From: Trichoderma breve | Lineage: Eukaryota > Ascomycota > Sordariomycetes > Hypocreales > Hypocreaceae | Assembly (NCBI RefSeq): GCF_028502605.1 | Contig: NC_079232.1 | Coordinates: 7,006,001-7,070,000 of the forward strand | Reading direction: 5' to 3' | DNA: 64,000 nt | Part shown: positions 54,470-64,000 of the stretch, piece after piece | How positions within the stretch are numbered: the first letter of the stretch is position 1 | Layout: the number at the start of each line of letters is the position of its first letter | Position numbers and translations under genes: made by a program | Notes under the pieces: model-generated | What the model was told of the DNA's origin: nothing | Seen by the model: the letters and a program-made list of their open reading frames with translations, nothing else | The model's database searches: none

Positions 54470-55582
54470 TCAATCTTCGGTGATCCTCACAACGTACTTT
54501 TTCGCGCTTGCCTTTCCAGCTTTGAGATTGTTCAACGCTGGTGAAACACCCTCCAAGCCACCTGGCACCAGCTCATAAGGATGAGCGGTAAGCCAACCAT
54601 CACGAAGTCCACGGCTGAAGAGCGTTGACCAGACCAAGCCGAAATCGCGTCGGTGTGGGATAGGGTCTCTTTTCTCCATCCCTGCAAGCCGCTCATCATG
54701 TTCAACATTTCCGTTGACAACTCCCACATAAATAATGCCTTTATTAATATCGTTTCGTATGTCGGAATAATCCATCCCTGGGTTTATAAGTGCAATGCTT
54801 CCTCCAGTTGATAGGGCACGGGAGATAACGAGGTGACTATCATTCTCGCATATCGCATCTATGGCGTGGTAAACGTCGTGCGTACCCGCAGCATCCAAAG
54901 CATGCCGAATGTCTTGAAGAATTTTGCCATTTCGATAATCGACAATAGAATCACCGCGCGATTTATCAAGCAGTGTTTCTACATACGCATGGCCCGATCC
55001 AGCCACAGCTATGATTGGATAAATACCAGCATGTCGCGCCAACTTAATAGCAAATGCACCGACAGCTGATGACGCTCCATATATAATGAGGGGTGTCAGT
55101 TCATTTGGGGGAGCCCACGGCATAGGGAGTTTAAGTCGAGCAAATAGAGCTACTGCGGCAGTGTAGGCGCAGAGAGGGATTGTTGAAGCCTAAACTTGTT
55201 AGTATGCAACCAGCACCAAACGCATCAGACACAAACTCACTTCCTCGAATGACACATGTTCCGGTAGTAGAAAAGTTGTGCTGCTCTCCGCAAGTCCGAA
55301 TTCCGCAAAAGAGCCACCCAAAGTCCGCATGGTGTGAAAAGCAGCTACTTTGTCACCAACTTGAAAGCCAACCACCTCTTTACCGACACTTTCCACGTAG
55401 CCAGCCATATCGTCTCCAGAGTTACTTGCAATCTTATGAAAGTACGGCTCTTTCCAATCCTTTGGGTTAAAGCCAGAACATACAATTCTGATTAATACTT
55501 GAGTCGGTGATGGACCAGGTACCAGCACATTGTCATCAATAGTGACTGATAAGTCTGGATTAACTGTGGCCTCTTCATTGTG
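54470..55582 (-). CDS. MDR-superfamily alcohol dehydrogenase/enoyl reductase (zinc-less), 5' end unresolved
   Basis: Two exons meet at an intron near 55124-55232. The first has PSPTQVLIRIVCSGFNPKDW, GDDMAGYVESVGKEVVGFQVGDKV and HTMRTLGGSFAEFGL. The second has ASTIPLCAYTAAVALFARL, the Rossmann loop IIYGASSAVGAFAIKLARHAG and ends at 54470. The catalytic-zinc cysteine of classical ADHs is replaced (NPKDW), typical of trans-enoyl reductases and quinone-oxidoreductase-like MDRs, often found in metabolite clusters. The frame is open to about 55582 (NEEATVNPDLSVTIDDN) but has no ATG before an upstream TGA at 55583. An ATG at 55576 is in another frame. A small 5' exon or a lost start are both possible. 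Length is near family size without the start. Confidence 0.78.
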
Positions 55583-57019
55583 TCAATAGAGCGTAATAAC
55601 TTCACGAAATAATATGCAGTCAAATGGTTGCTGATGAATTGCGATTCTGGCTCCCTAGAATGAATCCATCTAGCTAATAGCTCCTGTAAATAAGCATTTC
55701 CGCGATAGAAGCAGAGTCGAACACATTGTAGATGGTGCTGACCAAGACTTCAACAAGCCTGACCAATATGGGTGGGGAAATTTGCTGGAATAGCACTTTA
55801 GGTTATAAACAAGCATGTACGGACATCAGCAAGCCTGGAGTTATGTTAACTCCGAGGAATTTCTATACTATGTTGATCATAGAATGCGTTTGTTAAGCAT
55901 TTTTAATGTTGGAACAGCCTTCACCAAAGCGTATACCGACACATCTGGCGGAAAATACCCGTTTTGTGGTGATGATTTACTACATCGTGGTAACTGATGG
56001 GGCGGCCGCCGGCGGCCGTTGATGACCTTTGGTAGGCCATCTCGTATCTCAATTTCGCGGCAGCTGATCGCATGCCTCATGACTATTTGTACGTTTACCA
56101 TTTATTCCATGACTTTGCTACTTTGTGAACGCTATTTATTCTCTACCATCCCTATGTCGAGAATTACTCAATATGCTGATTTGGGCATAGAGTCGTGCCT
56201 ATTCACGGAGCTCTTCATAATATTTCCGAATTGTACACACTTACTGGATATAGCTATCCAAATTACAATGCTACTGACTTTAGATCCGGGGGTGTCCTTT
56301 ACTAAAAGGGAGTGGCGCACGTTGGTAAAAAGCTAGAGCCAAAGTGTATGCGATCGAGATTGCCTTTCAGCTCGCAAATGGTACAATGCCATAAACCTTG
56401 TACCATGGACTACCTACCTAGGTATATAACTATACTTTAGAGATATAGCACTAATGTTAAGCTATAGTATAATGCGCCAACCATATGGAAGATCCATGCA
56501 CTATCTGATGATATCGCGCGTAGGATGGGTGTAGAAGGTTACATAACCAATGAGTCAATTATGTAATTATGGAAGGAAAGAACTGCTGTCTATGTACTAG
56601 GAAGCATGTTTAAGCCGCAAAGTGAAAAGGCGTTTGATAGGCAAAAGCAACTTTCAGCATGCATAGCCGCAAATAGCCAAGGTTCAACATCGCGTATGCT
56701 TTTGCGTGTAAGAAGTGCGCGTCGCACAAACCATATATTGTTATCTGTGTTTCTGATACCTTCGCCTTGTTAATGAGAATCGCAGTGAGACCTAGTTGTA
56801 CATATTTTAGTTACTAGATAGAACCTTGACTGGTGGATGAGATCTTGGCCACTTTTTCCGCATTCTTCCTCCGCAGCCACCATCACTCTCTTTGTTGCTT
56901 TCACCTCACATCGCACCGCACCTTTTTCACAACAAGCACTGCAATATACTCGTATTTTCGAATCCGAATGATCGCTTAACCCATCATCACTTCAGACCCT
57001 TTTCTCGACAAATGCGACC
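55583..57019. other. Long intergenic region with a GC palindrome
   Basis: About 1.4 kb without a supported gene; short open frames have no motifs. It includes a 16-bp palindrome at 56003-56018 and AT-rich sequence around 56400-56600. The right end holds the promoter of the peptidase-like gene. Confidence 0.45.
56003..56018. repeat. Perfect 16-bp palindrome CGGCCGCCGGCGGCCG
   Basis: An all-GC perfect palindrome inside otherwise AT-rich intergenic DNA. It contains several CGG/CCG triplets. Function unknown; a regulatory site or a relic of an insertion are possible. Confidence 0.6.
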
Positions 57020-58504
57020 ATGCTACCATCAAAACTTCGATCCATAGTGCTTCTGCTGGGGGCGACACTTCCAGTCTTTGCCCAAAATCGACCACTCTGG
57101 TGGGAAGAATGCGATCCTCCTCGGGAAAACACACAATGTGCTATGCACAGCGACATCCTCGACTATAACAGAAATTATGGCATGTTTACCAAAGTCGCAG
57201 TGATGCGCATCCGCTCAAAATTGAAGAAGCCCAAGGCTGCTGTATTTCTTCCCAGTGGGCCTGGACGGTCCGGAATCAACCTTCTAAAGCAATACCTCGA
57301 TGACCCATCGCATCATGTGCACGAACTCCTCGAACAGTACGATTTAGTAGGCATGGACCCTCGAGGCTCAGGACAGAGTCTACCCATGAAATGCAACGCA
57401 ACTCTATGGAATCGCCGAGCGCCCTCTATGGTCAAGGATGAGGTAGAATTTGTTGACATGTATTACCACTGGAAGGAGGTTGGAGAAGCCTGCAAAAAGA
57501 TGACGGGTCGATTATTTGACAATATGGACACCCGGTCGGTTTCCCTGGACATGGACAGCATACGATATAACATGTGGTTCAAAATTGAGCAGGAGATACA
57601 CTTGATTGGTAATTCTTACGGGTCGCATATTGGCATCACCAACTTGGAAAGAGCTCTCCCTTATGCCGGCCGGATTGTGTTGGACGGGATTGTAGATCAT
57701 ACACATGATCCAATGGCAGTCATGCAAGCAGAATCCGCTTCTTTCGAAATGACGCTCAGGCATTTCTTCAAGTGGTGTCAAGAGGATGCGTCTTGTGCAC
57801 TGCATGATCAGAACGATGTTGAGGATTTCTTCAAGCAGCTAACTAACAAGTTCGAAGCCGCACCAATCCTAGCACCAAAGTGCCAACAGACTGGCGAAGG
57901 AGCATGTCGATCTGACGTCAGCTTGGAAGAGATGATGACGGCTTTACAACGAGATCTGGGACCAGGGCAGCCCGGATGGGGTTCCTTAGCTACTAACCTC
58001 TTGGCGGCATCCAAAGGCGATGCATCTGCCTTTTCAATGCCCTGGTTTACAAACGATACCGATCCCTCAGGAACATGGGCTACACTTGCTACTGGCTGTC
58101 TGGATTGGCAACACGCCAGCGATTATCTCGAGCTCCAAGCCGCTCAGCGTACGTTGAGAATACTTTCGCCCCTCACGCGTGGATACTCTCAGAGCTACAG
58201 CTTCTTTTCCAGATGCATTTCATGGCCGTTACCAAAAGAGGGAGTACTATTTAGGAACCAGCCAATAATTCCCGATTATATCAACAAACTACATCCAGTA
58301 TTGATGATCAGCTCATTCTTGGATCCTATAACCAGCGCTCAGAACGCGATCAACCTACGTTCAATTATGCCAGAAGCAGTGCTCGTATTCAAGAATTGGA
58401 CTGGTCATATAACCTATGATGCGCCTGGAGAATTGGCCAAGATGGTGAACAACTATATACTGACTGGCGAGATGCCCGACGATGGAACGGTATATCAATC
58501 TTAG
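57020..58504 (+). CDS. Secreted alpha/beta hydrolase, tripeptidyl-aminopeptidase-like (peptidase S33 type)
   Basis: Single exon of 494 residues with a signal peptide (SIVLLLGATLPVFA). LPSGPGRSGINLL is the oxyanion strand and DLVGMDPRGSGQSLP follows it. IHLIGNSYGSHIGI has the nucleophile Ser. In the C-terminal half, VLMISSFLDPITSAQNA holds the Asp and NWTGHITYDAPG the His. This layout matches fungal TAP-like extracellular hydrolases with an inserted helical cap rich in Cys (CQEDASC, CQQTGEGAC). It should cleave short peptides or proline-containing substrates outside the cell. Family length is 480-560, so the gene seems complete. Confidence 0.85.
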   Translation: MLPSKLRSIVLLLGATLPVFAQNRPLWWEECDPPRENTQCAMHSDILDYNRNYGMFTKVAVMRIRSKLKKPKAAVFLPSGPGRSGINLLKQYLDDPSHHVHELLEQYDLVGMDPRGSGQSLPMKCNATLWNRRAPSMVKDEVEFVDMYYHWKEVGEACKKMTGRLFDNMDTRSVSLDMDSIRYNMWFKIEQEIHLIGNSYGSHIGITNLERALPYAGRIVLDGIVDHTHDPMAVMQAESASFEMTLRHFFKWCQEDASCALHDQNDVEDFFKQLTNKFEAAPILAPKCQQTGEGACRSDVSLEEMMTALQRDLGPGQPGWGSLATNLLAASKGDASAFSMPWFTNDTDPSGTWATLATGCLDWQHASDYLELQAAQRTLRILSPLTRGYSQSYSFFSRCISWPLPKEGVLFRNQPIIPDYINKLHPVLMISSFLDPITSAQNAINLRSIMPEAVLVFKNWTGHITYDAPGELAKMVNNYILTGEMPDDGTVYQS

Positions 58505-59956
58505 AGATGTGGATGATATCGAGAGGGTTCGCACATGTTGAAGTTTAGTTGGATATAGATTTCAGCACTAGTCGCATGCCCGAGTTCATGCTGACAGTTT
58601 CTGACGAGGGATTGGAATTTTTGTAGCAGTAATATGTATTTTAGATCAGTATTATGTCAAATGGATTAAAAAACTCTACAATCTCCGCAATCCTTCGCCA
58701 TCATCAGAGATGAGGGGAACCGGCCTTTTTATCCACATTGAAGGAGCGATACAATCACATGGTAGATTATCATTGGTACGATATCCAAATCACTGTGTCA
58801 TTAAGCGTGTGAAGGATGAGGCAGTGTCTAGCTCATCTAGCTAACTGACCGTCTAGAGCTTCATTTGGCCAACTAATGCCCTAGCTAGCGGTGCATAAGG
58901 CTACATTCAGACTACAGATGCGGCGCCAGCGAATAGCCTCCTCCACAGAGCGCACCAGGAGCTCGGTTATGAGGCTTGACAGGGATTATAAGAACCTCAT
59001 AGGGCTGCTAAAGCCGTAAGGAATCTCAACTCCACACCGCTCGGGATAGCTTTCCGTTGCAGGCAACACTCAAAATGCAACCTGGCAATTCACCGCTCAG
59101 ATTTCATTGTGATGAACAATTCCTTCGGATGCGATAAGTGACAGCGCTGATATCGGATGCGACATACTATGCAGATTTTCATGCAGATATGGTACCATCC
59201 AGTGGCACATGAAACGGACAGAGTGGTAAATTTGAGATAATGATATGTGAAATAAGTAAATCAAGACAAATTAACAGGATATAACCCATTGCGAAAAGAA
59301 TTTCTTATCTCGGTTCATGCATCAAGCGTGTTATGTTTCGTGATAGCTTCCCATTCGATCAAGATTTGAAAGCTACCTATACACTGGTATGAATACAAGT
59401 CAATTAAAATCTGACGTCAGATGAACCAAAGAACAAGTAACTTAAAGCTTAGGATCAAATAGGGCGAATCCTTCGAGGCAATCGTTCTCGCTCAGCGCGG
59501 GAATACGTCAGCATCTTTCCTATGTCCGATCGACGTGCATCTCTTTTAGTGTCCCATTGGCACGAATGGTTGTCGCTGATTGGCTTATATCTTGAGAGGC
59601 GTATGAAGTCCGCTCACCAGTCAAGGGTGCGGATGCGTATTTGTCGTATGTGATGACCCTCGTTTGCCCTTTTGAGTAAGAATGGCGATAATGGCGATAA
59701 ACCGGACAACACGAGTCAACAGTTGGCTACAGAAGGGTCAAACTTGCACTATTATCAATATGTTGCTATTCTAGTAACAAAGGATTATTCCCACTTTTCT
59801 CAAAGCTCGCTCAGGAGGTCGAGCATATCCAGGACATGATATGAGACGGATTTTTGGATTTAAAAGCTCTTAACTCCCAGTCTTCTTGACTGCCCATCTA
59901 AACCCATCACTACTCCTCAGCTTATCACGGACTCGGTAGCTACCTAAAAGTTTCCA
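58505..59956. other. Long intergenic region
   Basis: About 1.45 kb with no supported gene. It should hold the promoter of the aldolase gene. No repeat seen. Confidence 0.45.
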
Positions 59957-60978
59957 ATGGCTGCTACGGCTACTTCCACCACCTCCTCCCAAGGCATGCA
60001 GGCCTATGCTGCCCCCTCTCTCTTCCAGCCTCATCGAGCTCGTGATGCCATTCGAGATGCCCACCAGAAGAAGATTCGACCCCTCCTCTGCTACTATGCA
60101 GGACTCAGCTCTCTGCCAATTACTCGATTCCTAGCACCAATGAACTATGACGCCGTCTGGATCGATTGGGAACACAGCTCCTGTAATGTCGAGACAATGA
60201 CAAGCATGGTGCACGAGGCAATCTTCATGAGCCAGGGCGCCACGATTCCATTTGTCCGAGTGCCGGGCCATGATCACGCTGCTATTGGCTATGCCCTGGA
60301 TGCTGGTGCCAGTATTGTTGTGCCCCAGGTATGTGTAACTACGGACAAAGCTATTTTCAGAGGCTAAATGGTATCGCCAATTATCAAGGTCGATACTGTA
60401 GAACAAGCCAAGCATGTTGTGTCGGCAGCCAAGTTTGGTTCCAAGCAGAGAGGCACTCGATCGGCTCCTCCATTCCGTCTAATCCCTGGAATTACGGATC
60501 AAGCATTTGACGCCACTCGCGATATCCACCAAAATCTCAATGACCAGGCAGCCATCATGATTCAAATCGAGAGTCTAGAAGGTATGTGCTTGACCACCGC
60601 TCTGCCTTTGTTTTAAGCAGAATTCTAACAACTTCCCTAGGCATCAACAACCTCGACGCAATCCTCACCGAAGTCCCCGATATCGATATAGTCTGGCTCG
60701 GTGCTCTGGATGCCCGTGTGAGCATGAACCTCTCTGGCAACATGGCCGGCCAAGAACCGGAGTGGCTCGAAGCAAAAGAAAAGTTCTTTTCCATCATTGA
60801 CAAGCACGACAAGCCATATGGAGGCTTTGCTTTTGTCGAACCTCCATTCGGAGGCCCCGAGGCGATCAAAGAGGCAGCAAAGCGAATGTCATTCATCACA
60901 TGTTCGGCCGACGTGCTGCATTTGGCAGCGGTTGCAGCAGATTTACAAAAGGCAAAGGAAGCTATTGGTCAAGTCTAG
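59957..60978 (+). CDS. HpcH/HpaI-family aldolase (2-keto-3-deoxy-acid class II aldolase)
   Basis: Three exons (59957-60328, 60389-60581, 60641-60978) give about 300 residues. After a low-complexity lead, MNYDAVWIDWEHSSCNVETM and IPFVRVPGHDHAAIGYALDAGASIVVPQ match the family's barrel strands. Metal ligands are expected at Glu in IMIQIESLEG and Asp in VWLGALDARV, both present. The family cleaves or forms 4-hydroxy-2-oxo acids such as 4-hydroxy-2-oxoheptanedioate, releasing pyruvate. Fungal members often act in sugar-acid or aromatic breakdown. The first intron carries GTATGTG and ends TATCAAG; an alternative TTTTCAG acceptor would change phase. No signal peptide. Confidence 0.87.
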
Positions 60979-62083
60979 ATTTCATCTCACTGTGTGCTGG
61001 ATGGCGAGGGTTCAAGGGCGCATGTCGATTATAGATGTTAGAGTAAATAGCGACACAAATCAGAACGGATCATTGCTTCCTCATCCAATATTTGTGGCAT
61101 GAATATGGCTACAAAATGCTGCGGCATTAATACTAACTCGTCTAAAATTGGGCAAGACCCGATGTCCGATATTGACACAAACTGAAGACAAACTCTGTTG
61201 ATCCCAGGAATACCATATGTGATTTTATCATTATAAGTATCGACTGCTTATCTTCCGCCTTTCAGCTCCTTAGAGATTGCACGTGGACTTTAATTTGTCT
61301 ATTCAATTTGACGTTCTGCTTCGTTATCCTGTTGACTGCAGGGTAATCCCTGGCTACATGTAATTCAACTGCGGATCCCAAGGCCCTGCCCTTAATTTCA
61401 TAGTAGACAACCAAGCCTTGTACCAATGCAAATATTACACTCAATTTACACGTTCAACACGGGCATCACCGGCAAGGCGAATTTGAAAATGACCTCATAT
61501 TCAGGCAATCACTCTTAGTCGCCACAGCCGCATGCAACCTTATTCGGAAATTGCCTCTTTGGGCATTGTCAGTCTCGACCTCATCAGAGCAAAAGCCAGT
61601 GAACAAGAGCTGTTAAAAAAATTTTTTTTTTTTAGATCACTTGTAAGTACAACTCTCCGTGAGAGAATATTGTGTGTAAATGTTTGTTTGATACAATCAG
61701 TTCAAAATGGCTGCATTGGTATTATATGTTAAGCTTAATTCCAAATTCTGCAGAGCCAGATCCGATCGCCAACTCGGATACGCATTCTAGCGGGAGCTTG
61801 TTTTAAGCGAATGGAACATGGGTGTGAGGCGCAGCGCCAAGAACAAACGGACGCAATCATTGACGCTTGATCGCCTTATTAGAGCGTATTAGAGCGTGGC
61901 GCTGCTGGTCAAAGTTGAGGCGCAAGGAGGCAACCGGCCAACAATGAACCAGATTAGCCGTATGAGGCAGATTCGAGAAGAGTATAAGAAGCAGCGTAAA
62001 GTTTCACAAACTTCAAATAACTGCAAGAGAGCGGAGACACTAAAACAACCATCACCATCACCATCAACACTAGTCTCACCACC
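60979..62083. other. Intergenic region
   Basis: No supported gene. A run of A then T (about 61615-61634) and a CATCAC repeat in the leader just before the next ATG are the only features. Confidence 0.45.
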
Positions 62084-63181
62084 ATGGCTTCAATTGAAGA
62101 CAAGATTCGCTCTGCCGCAACTCGCAACCATGAACTACTCGGCGTCTTGTCCGTAACAGACCACGCCATACCCGACCTTGAGAACCAGACAAAGTACATC
62201 GCCTCCTTGGAAAGCCAGGCAAAACAAAACGCAGCCAAGCTCGCGACTCTGAAGAGCAAGCACGCAGTTGAGCTGAGAGAGCATGAGAACTACCGTGACA
62301 GCGTCGTCCGGCGCTTCGTGTACAAGATTGGTGGCAAAAAGGACAAATTCGAGGCTCGCGCCGCCAAAGAAGAGCGCGAATACTTTGACGTGTTACAAGA
62401 AGAGCATCGCGAGACGGAGGTGAAGAAGAACCTCGAATCGGCGCTCGCCCAGGCGCGACAAGCGTCAGCTGAACTTGAAGCCGTCGTCCAGCGGCACAAA
62501 ACTGCACAGCAAGAGCTTGATAGCCTCTACAACGACATCTTTTCGGGGCCGACGCCTCAGTTCCCAGAGGAGGACGAGCGGGAGCAGGCTTGCACGTCTG
62601 CACAAATGAACTACCAGGAGGCTCGCATGCGAGCAGAGAGCCAGATCCAAGCCATCAAGATGCTAGAGCAGGCGAAACAGCGCATGGGCAATGCCTTAAA
62701 AGCCATGCAAGATGCGCTATCGGCGTCTCGTTTCGACATGTTTGGCGGCGGTACCATGGCCGACGTGATGGAGCGAAATGCTCTCTCACAGGCAGAAGTT
62801 CAGCTCTCCCAGGCCCGCATGGACACGATGAACGCACAGCGGATGGATCCCGCAATCAAAGACCTGCCCCCTGTAAAAATCTCCCACGGCAACTTAGTCG
62901 GCGATGTGCTATTTGACAACATCTTCTCAGACATGGATTTCCACGACAAGATCAAGCGGTCGAACGCCGAGGTGGAGCGCTGCTCTAATGTGCTCAAGCT
63001 GGAGATTCAAAGAGCAAAGGAGAGGCAACAGAGCGCGGAGGCTGCGGTGAAAGAGTGGGAGAGACACCTGAAAGATGCGCGGGCGGCGCTCCAGACGGCG
63101 AGGGAGATGGCCTTTGAGAGGACGCTCAACGGCGAGAGCGGAGAGTTGCCGCCTGCGTACTCGGTACAGAAGGTGGTTTAA
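62084..63181 (+). CDS. Coiled-coil protein with C-terminal PPxY motif, function unknown
   Basis: Single exon of 365 residues from the ATG at 62084. Three segments (about residues 30-75, 95-150 and 290-345) are rich in Lys, Glu, Ala and Gln with heptad-like spacing, predicting coiled coils. VVRRFVYKIGGKKDKFEARA then AKEEREYFDVLQEEHRETEV is a conserved-looking block seen in fungal hypothetical proteins. A glycine-rich stretch (FDMFGGGTMADVMERNALSQ) lies in the middle. The end, GELPPAYSVQKVV, contains PPAY, a PPxY motif that binds WW domains such as those of Rsp5/Nedd4 ubiquitin ligases or their adaptors. No membrane helix or signal. I do not recognise a named family. Confidence 0.78.
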   Translation: MASIEDKIRSAATRNHELLGVLSVTDHAIPDLENQTKYIASLESQAKQNAAKLATLKSKHAVELREHENYRDSVVRRFVYKIGGKKDKFEARAAKEEREYFDVLQEEHRETEVKKNLESALAQARQASAELEAVVQRHKTAQQELDSLYNDIFSGPTPQFPEEDEREQACTSAQMNYQEARMRAESQIQAIKMLEQAKQRMGNALKAMQDALSASRFDMFGGGTMADVMERNALSQAEVQLSQARMDTMNAQRMDPAIKDLPPVKISHGNLVGDVLFDNIFSDMDFHDKIKRSNAEVERCSNVLKLEIQRAKERQQSAEAAVKEWERHLKDARAALQTAREMAFERTLNGESGELPPAYSVQKVV

Positions 63182-63471
63182 TTGGCGAACTTGGCATCTT
63201 TGCTGTTTTGAATTATTACGGTCTTTCGAGTGATCGTTTATGTATGTTAGAAATGATATCCCGGGTTATTGGTAGCTATAAAAGTGAGATTTACAAACTC
63301 ACCTCTGACACATATTGTCAACCATCAAAGATTATAGTGATACTTCCAAGTTCATCTGCCAATTGATTTGAGCACGTGTGGAAATTCCTTCACACTATAT
63401 ATACAGTATCTGCTACTACAATGGAGATACCTCACTGACTCATCTGTACTCTTACCGTACGATCTTCGCCC
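63182..63471. other. Convergent intergenic region
   Basis: 3' flanks of the coiled-coil gene and the beta-glucosidase gene; nothing else seen. Confidence 0.5.
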
Positions 63472-64000
63472 TCATGATACCGACAGGCTGCCCGTCAGCC
63501 GGATATCCCTGCTGCTTGCTCCCACGCTGATGCCAAACGATCCCGACGGCACCACCCACTTCTGCGAGCTAGTATCCCAGTAGCTCAAATCCCGTCTTCG
63601 AATATTAAACGTTGCTGTTCCAGTCTGACCTGCCGTGAGGCTCAGCTTCGCAAAGCCACGCAGCTGCTTAGGCGGTGTTCTGGGCGCTGAAGATGGGTAG
63701 GTGAGATACAGCTGAGCAACTTCAGCTCCAGTCACTGCACCGGCGTTTGTAATGTCCACGGTGACGGTTGCGACATTCTGGAACAGGTCACTTGGGCCTC
63801 CGGGTACTACTGCTCCGGTCGCGGGGCCAGACTTTGCAGTAGACAAGACGGAGAGGCGAGAGTAGTTGAACTTGGTGTAAGCTGTGGGTAGAATTTTTGG
63901 TCAGTTCGTCGGCTTTAATATTTGAAGAGTCAGGGATAATGGCAAACTTACATAGTCCAAAGCCAAACTCGTACCGAGGCGTAATACCTGCGTCGTCAAA
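63472..64000 (-). CDS. cel3a: GH3 beta-glucosidase, C-terminal part (cut by window edge)
   Basis: The gene runs off the right edge; only the 3' part is present. The upstream exon (63952-64000 and beyond) reads DAGITPRYEFGFGL. An intron (about 63882-63951) joins it to SYTKFNYSRLSVLS. Next is the fibronectin-III-like domain of GH3 enzymes (VATVTVDITNAGAVTGAEVA, PPKQLRGFAKLSL). The end is RRRDLSYWDTSSQKWVVPSG and ASSRDIRLTGSLSVS. From memory this is very close to the C-terminus of the Trichoderma secreted beta-glucosidase Cel3A (BGL1), which releases glucose from cellobiose. Catalytic residues lie outside the window. The symbol is offered on that resemblance. Confidence 0.88.

Noticed and set aside
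62076..62603. 175-codon minus-strand frame opposite the coiled-coil gene
   Set aside because: Arginine/proline/cysteine-rich translation is typical of the antisense of Lys/Glu/Ala-rich coding DNA.
1..64000. tRNA or rRNA genes
   Set aside because: No cloverleaf-like or conserved rRNA segment was recognised by eye; a covariance-model scan was not possible.

Overview
The window looks like nuclear DNA of a filamentous ascomycete, most likely a Trichoderma-like Sordariomycete. Genes are interrupted by short introns (about 36-75 nt, GTAAGT/GTATGT donors, CTAAC-type branch sites). There are five binuclear-zinc (Zn2Cys6) regulators, and HET and NACHT-WD40 genes typical of fungal allorecognition. The partial gene at the right edge encodes the C-terminus of a GH3 beta-glucosidase that closely resembles, from memory, Trichoderma Cel3A/BGL1. 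I saw no tRNA, rRNA or CRISPR array.

Layout. (1) 1.1-12.4 kb: an APC permease, a glutamine-synthetase-like ligase, a class I glutamine amidotransferase, an aldehyde dehydrogenase, a short-chain dehydrogenase and a Zn2Cys6 regulator. Together they make a plausible gamma-glutamylation pathway for using an amine or amino alcohol, like bacterial Puu or gamma-glutamylethanolamide routes. The single introns and exons were reconstructed from splice signals, including a 31-nt last exon of the ligase. (2) 13.3-21.8 kb: an AtuA-like (DUF1446) protein, a divergent Zn2Cys6 regulator, an alpha/beta hydrolase and a Dal5-type MFS permease. Their promoters share a dyad AGCGA-N3-TCGCT, so this looks like a second catabolic regulon. 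(3) 22.4-25 kb: decayed coding DNA and a HET-domain gene with an in-frame stop. (4) 25.6-30 kb: a secreted epoxide hydrolase, an SDR and an ABM-fold protein. (5) 30.8-32.3 kb: a decayed pogo/Fot-type transposase and a 17-bp minisatellite. (6) 32.7-35 kb: a secretory lipase and a Nudix hydrolase. (7) 35.6-39.7 kb: a NACHT-WD40 gene whose reading frame is broken by several stops, mostly where tryptophan is expected, and by a frameshift. (8) 40.6-47.8 kb: two Zn2Cys6 regulators, a seven-helix membrane protein and a small protein of unknown function. (9) 48.2-55.6 kb: a DHA1-type efflux pump, a Zn2Cys6 regulator, an NmrA-like protein and a zinc-less alcohol dehydrogenase/enoyl reductase, with CGGAA-N-TTCCG dyads in two of the promoters. 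(10) 57-64 kb: a secreted serine peptidase-like hydrolase, an HpcH/HpaI aldolase, a coiled-coil protein with a PPxY motif and the partial beta-glucosidase.

Functions are from motif and family recognition by eye. Exon borders are predictions and several starts are uncertain, as stated in the entries.
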